A stretch of DNA of 64,000 nt from [Mycobacterium] fortunisiensis. Lineage in GTDB: Bacteria > Actinomycetota > Actinomycetes > Mycobacteriales > Mycobacteriaceae. Made by a program: the position numbers and the translations under genes. Positions 60,407-64,000 of the stretch are shown here, piece by piece (within the stretch, counting starts at the first letter, position 1; every line of letters starts with the position of its first letter). The stretch is from NCBI RefSeq assembly GCF_019050325.1, contig NZ_VOMB01000022.1, positions 1 to 64,000 on the forward strand. Direction: 5' to 3'. Below the pieces are notes generated by a model that ran no database searches, was not told the DNA's origin, and saw nothing but the letters and a program-made list of their open reading frames with translations.

Positions 60407-62098
60407 GTGAACGGGTTCAAGGGGTTCAAGCTCCAGCGCATCGCCATCGTCGCCGCAGTCACCGCACTCGTCCTGGCCGGATGTTCGGGTCGGGACGAGC
60501 ACGCCCCCTCCCCCGGCGGCAACGCCGAGATCGGCTCCACCAACGACATCAACCCACAGGACGTGGCGAACCTGCGCCAGGGCGGCAACCTGCGACTGTC
60601 GCTGACCGAGTTCCCGTCGAACTTCAACCCGCTGCACATCGACGGCAACACCGCCGACGTCGGCTCGCTCACCCGCTCCACCCTGCCGCGGGCGTTCGTG
60701 ATCGCCGCCGACGGTTCGGCGACGGTCAACACCGACTACTTCACCAGCGTGGAGCTGACCGGCACCAACCCCCAGGTCGTGACGTACACGATCAACCCCA
60801 AGGCGGTGTGGACCGACGGCACCCCGATCACCTGGGAGGACATCAAGTCCCAGGTCGAAGCCAACAGTGGGAAGAACCCGGCGTTCGTCATCGCCGCCCC
60901 CAACGGGTGCGAGCGGGTGGCCTCGGTGACCCGCGGCGTGGACGACCGGCAGGCCGTGATGACCTTCGCCAAGCCCTACGCCGACTGGAAGGGCATCTTC
61001 GCCGGCAACGGCCGGCTGCTGCCCAAGAGCATGACCGCAACCCCCGAGGCGTTCAACAAGGCTCAGCTCGCCGAGCCCGGCCCGTCGGCCGGGCCGTTCA
61101 TGGTGTCCAACCTCGACCGCGGCGCACAACGGATCACGCTGAGCCGCAACCCGAAATGGTGGGGCACCCCACCGCTGCTGGACACCATCACCTACCTCGT
61201 CCTGGATGACGCCGCGCGCATCCCGGCACTGCAGAACAACGCCATCGACGCCACCGGCACCGCATCATTGGACGAGCTGACCATCGCCCGCAAGACCGCG
61301 GGCATCAGCATCCGGCGGGCGCCGTCGGCGAGCTGGTACCACCTGACCTTCAACGGCGCGCCCGGCTCGATCCTGGCCGACCCGGCCCTGCGCCGCGCGG
61401 TGGCCAAGGGCATCGACCGTCAGGCCATCGCCAACATCACCCAGCGCGGCCTCACCGACAATCCGGTGCCGCTGAACAACCACATCTTCGTGGCCGGCCA
61501 GCAGGGCTACCAGGACAACGCCGAGCCGGTGGCCTTCGACCCGGACCGGGCCAGGGCCGAGCTCGACGCCCTGGGTTGGAAAGTGCCTGACGGACAACAG
61601 TTCCGGGAGAAGGACGGCAAGCAGCTGACCATCCGCAACGTCTTCTACGACGCGGGCAGCACCCGACAGGTGGCCCAGGTGGCCCAACACATGCTCGGCC
61701 AGATCGGGGTGAACCTGACCCTCGACACCAAGCCGGGTACCGGGTTCTTCACCAACTACATCATCAAGGGCGACTTCGACATCGCCCAGTTCGGCTGGTC
61801 CGGTGACGCGTTCCCGCTCAGCTCGCTGACCCAGGTCTACGCACAGGACGGTGCCAGTAACTTCGGAAAAGTCGGCAGCCCCGAGATCGACGCCAAGATC
61901 GAGCAGACGCTGGAGGAGCTGGACCCGGACAAGGCGCGGGCGCTGGCCAACGAGCTCGACCGGTTGCTCTTCGAAGAAGCGTTCAGCCTGCCGCTGTTCC
62001 AGTCGCCCGGAAACGTGGCGGTGCGCAGCAACCTGGCCAACTTCGGCGCTTTCGGCCTGGCCGACCCCGACTACACGAAGATCGGCTTCCTCAAGTAG
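60407..62098 (+). CDS. oppA: Oligopeptide-binding lipoprotein
   Basis: The 563-residue family-5 binding protein has a lipobox LAGC (Cys26), so it is anchored to the membrane outside, and SBP_bac_5 features such as SNFNPLHIDGNTADV, WTDGTPITWEDIK and NDAARIPALQNNAIDATGTA-like text. It captures peptides for OppBCD. GTG 60407 gives a proper signal peptide; a TTG at 60368 is possible but less likely. It is shorter than the M. tuberculosis OppA (591). Its 3' end overlaps the convergent hydrolase gene by 8 bp. Confidence 0.9.
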   Translation: MNGFKGFKLQRIAIVAAVTALVLAGCSGRDEHAPSPGGNAEIGSTNDINPQDVANLRQGGNLRLSLTEFPSNFNPLHIDGNTADVGSLTRSTLPRAFVIAADGSATVNTDYFTSVELTGTNPQVVTYTINPKAVWTDGTPITWEDIKSQVEANSGKNPAFVIAAPNGCERVASVTRGVDDRQAVMTFAKPYADWKGIFAGNGRLLPKSMTATPEAFNKAQLAEPGPSAGPFMVSNLDRGAQRITLSRNPKWWGTPPLLDTITYLVLDDAARIPALQNNAIDATGTASLDELTIARKTAGISIRRAPSASWYHLTFNGAPGSILADPALRRAVAKGIDRQAIANITQRGLTDNPVPLNNHIFVAGQQGYQDNAEPVAFDPDRARAELDALGWKVPDGQQFREKDGKQLTIRNVFYDAGSTRQVAQVAQHMLGQIGVNLTLDTKPGTGFFTNYIIKGDFDIAQFGWSGDAFPLSSLTQVYAQDGASNFGKVGSPEIDAKIEQTLEELDPDKARALANELDRLLFEEAFSLPLFQSPGNVAVRSNLANFGAFGLADPDYTKIGFLK

Positions 62099-63329
62099 AT
62101 CCGGGCAGCGGCAGTGCCGCCTCCAGGGCGGCGGCCGCCGCGATCGCCGACACCGCAGCCCGGATGACCATGCGCTGCGGCAGCGCGTCCAGTTCCGGGG
62201 CGGTCGCCGAAAGCTGTTCGGCCACACCACCGCACACCGCCCGCAGCACTGCCAGTGCCGCACGCTCACGGGTGTCGAGGATGCTGTGGGCCGCGGTGGG
62301 CATCGACACCAGCACGGCCCGCGGCACCAGCTCGGCGATCCGCTCGGCGACCGCGGGCGGCGTGGTCAGATCACGACCACCGGACAGTACGACGGTGGGC
62401 CAGTGGAAGTGCGGCATCTGGGTTGTCAGGTCGAACGGTTCGGCTTCGAACGGTTCATAGAACCGCGCGCTGCCGATCATGTCCGCCATGTCCAGCGCGG
62501 GGTCCAGCGGTAGACCGTCGGGCACCCCGGCGTAGTTCAACTCGCGGAACGCAATCCGCCCGACCAGATCCACCTCGTTGCGGTAGGGCGCTTTTCGCGT
62601 CGAGAGCCGGCTCAGCCGGCGCATACCCCGCCACACCAGGGTGCGCCGGCGCAGCAGCAGGTCGAGTTCACGGTCCAGCAGCGCGGCACCGCCGAAACCG
62701 TACAGCAGGCCGGGCAATTCGCCACCGTTGCCGGCCAGTGTCCCGTCGGCGACCAGGCGGTGCACCTTGGGCACCAGCGGTGCCGTCCGCGGGTCGGTAC
62801 CGTCCCAGAGCAACCCACGGATGGCGCTGCGCACGGCCTCGATATCGGTGGCGGACAGCAGTGGCGAGTCCAGCACCATGGCGGCAACCCGGTCGGGATG
62901 ACGCACCCCGAAGCCGGCGGCGAGGTAACTGCCGTATGAGGTGCCGTACAGCACCGCCTCGTGGCTGCCGGCATCGTCGAGCACCGCAGCGATGTCGTCG
63001 ACCACCTGCTCGACGGTGATGGCCGACGGTGGTAGATCCGCGCCCGCGTCGGTGTGACGCGACATTCCGATCCCGCGGTGCTCGACCATGATGACGTCAA
63101 GACCGGCTGCGGCGGCATGCCGGCGGAACGAACGGTAGGGCTGGACCGACGCGACGCCGGGCCCGCCGGGAACGATGACCACCGGACGCGTCGATTTGCG
63201 GCCGGCCCGCACGTAGAACAGGTCGAACTGGTCATCCGAGTCGGGACTGACTCCACGTCGCACCGCCCGCACCCCGGGCAACGCAGCCAATTTGTCGTGC
63301 ACCCGCCTGCGCTTGGCATTCATGGTCAT
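62091..63329 (-). CDS. Alpha/beta hydrolase (proline iminopeptidase-like)
   Basis: The 412-residue protein has the alpha/beta-hydrolase oxyanion GGPGV, nucleophile elbow GTSYGSYLAAGF, acid Asp in SGGRDLTTPP and a terminal His (PTAAHSILD). GGPG and GTSYG are typical of peptidase family S33 (prolyl aminopeptidases and tripeptidyl enzymes). It may act on peptides imported by the adjacent Opp system, but that is inference. ATG 63329 or 63323 may be the start. No signal peptide is apparent. Confidence 0.85.
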   Translation of the reverse strand: MTMNAKRRRVHDKLAALPGVRAVRRGVSPDSDDQFDLFYVRAGRKSTRPVVIVPGGPGVASVQPYRSFRRHAAAAGLDVIMVEHRGIGMSRHTDAGADLPPSAITVEQVVDDIAAVLDDAGSHEAVLYGTSYGSYLAAGFGVRHPDRVAAMVLDSPLLSATDIEAVRSAIRGLLWDGTDPRTAPLVPKVHRLVADGTLAGNGGELPGLLYGFGGAALLDRELDLLLRRRTLVWRGMRRLSRLSTRKAPYRNEVDLVGRIAFRELNYAGVPDGLPLDPALDMADMIGSARFYEPFEAEPFDLTTQMPHFHWPTVVLSGGRDLTTPPAVAERIAELVPRAVLVSMPTAAHSILDTRERAALAVLRAVCGGVAEQLSATAPELDALPQRMVIRAAVSAIAAAAALEAALPLPGST

Positions 63330-63354
63330 TGCGCTCCATTGTGCCGCGCCGGGT

Positions 63355-63621
63355 TCAGATCAGATAGATCGCGAAGATCCCCCCGAACAACACCGCCAGC
63401 CAGCCGTCGGTGGCGAGTTTGAGCCATGGCGGCGCACTCCGCACCTCCATGAACTGCCGGATGATCAAGCGGGACTTGATCAGCGTGAACGCCAGCACGA
63501 GTGCGGTGATCGGCACGCTGGCCCGCAGGGTGTCGGAGTACTGGGCCGGCGCGAGCCACCACGATCCGACGGTGATGGCGACCAGCACCAGCCAGGTCCG
63601 GGTCACTGTCTTGTCGGTCAT
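63355..63621 (-). CDS. Cytochrome c oxidase subunit IV-like (COX4_pro/NorF) protein
   Basis: The 88-residue protein has three transmembrane helices (WLVLVAITVGSWWLA, VPITALVLAFTLIKSRLI, WLAVLFGGIFAIYLI) and the short RQFMEVRSAPP loop typical of COX4_pro/NorF-like subunits of haem-copper oxidases or NO reductases. The start MTDKTVTRT at 63621 is preferred; the upstream frame MTDERLREEP is read through the GAGCGCTTGCGCGA repeat. It follows the COX3-like gene by 34 bp. Confidence 0.82.
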   Translation of the reverse strand: MTDKTVTRTWLVLVAITVGSWWLAPAQYSDTLRASVPITALVLAFTLIKSRLIIRQFMEVRSAPPWLKLATDGWLAVLFGGIFAIYLI

Positions 63622-63627
63622 TGTCGG

Positions 63628-63648
63628 CTCCTCGCGCAAGCGCTCGTC
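63628..63648 (-). repeat. Intercistronic repeat, copy 3
   Basis: The minus strand reads GACGAGCGCTTGCGCGAGGA shortly after the stop of the COX3-like gene and before the COX4-like gene, the same position class as copies 1 and 2 in the atp operon. Confidence 0.7.
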
Positions 63649-63655
63649 GGTCATG

Positions 63656-64000
63656 TCACCTCATCACGTAGAGCAGGCCGAAGATGATCACCCAGAGCAG
63701 ATCGACCATGTGCCAGTAGACCGCGCTGGATTCCACCACCGTGGACCGGCGGCGGGACGGGATCCGCAATTCCCGGATGATCACGCCCAATGCGATGAGC
63801 CCGATCAACACGTGAATCAGGTGCACACCGGTGAGCACGTAGTAGAACGAGTAGAACATCTCGGAGTTGGTGTGCCCGGCCTGGATCTTGACCAGCCACT
63901 CATAACCCTTGCAGGCCATGAACATCAGACCGCCGATACCGCCGGCGTAGGTGTACCGGATAGCCACGTCGTGACGGCCGGCGCGAGCGGCCAGCACCGC
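63656..64000 (-). CDS. Cytochrome c oxidase subunit III/NorE-like protein (partial)
   Basis: Only the C-terminal part is in the window; the gene continues past 64000. It shows GGIGGLMFMACKGYEWLVK, SFYYVLTGVHLIHVLIGLIALGVI and the final helix YWHMVDLLWVIIFGLLYVMR, which match the heme-copper oxidase subunit III family. The absence of the long N-terminus typical of CtaE and the linked COX4-like gene favour a NorE-type subunit. It may serve an alternative oxidase or NO reductase encoded outside the window. Confidence 0.85.
   Translation of the reverse strand, partial: AVLAARAGRHDVAIRYTYAGGIGGLMFMACKGYEWLVKIQAGHTNSEMFYSFYYVLTGVHLIHVLIGLIALGVIIRELRIPSRRRSTVVESSAVYWHMVDLLWVIIFGLLYVMR

Overview
The window is a high-GC actinobacterial chromosome segment, almost certainly a Mycobacterium/Mycolicibacterium. 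The evidence is a fused b-delta ATP synthase subunit, a MurA with Asp instead of Cys in its active site, a Rho with a long low-complexity insertion, a mycobacterial rRNA leader, many GTG/TTG starts, and a gene order matching the M. tuberculosis segment from about oppA (Rv1280c) to murA (Rv1315) read in reverse. No insertion sequence, phage, CRISPR array or PE/PPE gene was seen. The sequence shows gene order and motifs; comparisons with H37Rv rest on recalled family knowledge.

1-2.3 kb: upstream end of an rRNA operon (three tandem promoters, minus strand; the 16S gene lies outside), then murA and a divergent PduO-type cobalamin adenosyltransferase. 2.3-15.3 kb: a long minus-strand housekeeping run, in transcription order rpmE, prfA, prmC, sua5, wecA, atpI-B-E-F-H-A-G-D-C and a DUF2550 gene. 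15.4-17.8 kb: an acyl-CoA synthetase divergent from a TetR regulator with an operator-like dyad between them, closed by a strong hairpin facing rho. 17.8-26.6 kb: rho, then the coupled argS-lysA-hom-thrC-thrB operon. 26.7 kb: tRNA-Arg(CCG).

27-44 kb is an accessory and sulfur-related region: an acyl-CoA dehydrogenase with a GntR regulator; an organosulfur-type operon (FMN monooxygenase, lipoprotein binding protein, permease, ATPase); a secreted protein with a tandem 11-residue Trp repeat; luciferase-like, VOC, nitronate monooxygenase, GNAT and isochorismatase enzymes; an Rrf2 regulator; a lipoprotein; and cysD-cysNC-cysQ. A 59-codon membrane-protein gene (43928-44107) lies upstream of cysD. 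44-47.5 kb: a TetR-controlled phosphotransferase/unknown-protein pair and carbonic anhydrase canA.

47.6-56.4 kb is the least ordinary block and interrupts the canA-oppB neighbourhood known in M. tuberculosis. A PhoP/OmpR-type two-component system is transcribed towards a GT39 glycosyltransferase, a GT2-GtrA fusion and a second GT39. This looks like a three-component cell-envelope glycosylation system. The regulator promoter and the region before the GT2-GtrA gene share hexamers of CACAGC/CATAGC type repeated every 11 bp, a plausible regulator-binding site. Beside it are a Pro/Gly-rich exported microprotein and three small exported proteins with one related C-terminal motif.

56.6-64 kb: oppB-oppC-oppD-oppA oligopeptide importer, an alpha/beta hydrolase, and small haem-copper-oxidase-type membrane subunits running off the window edge.
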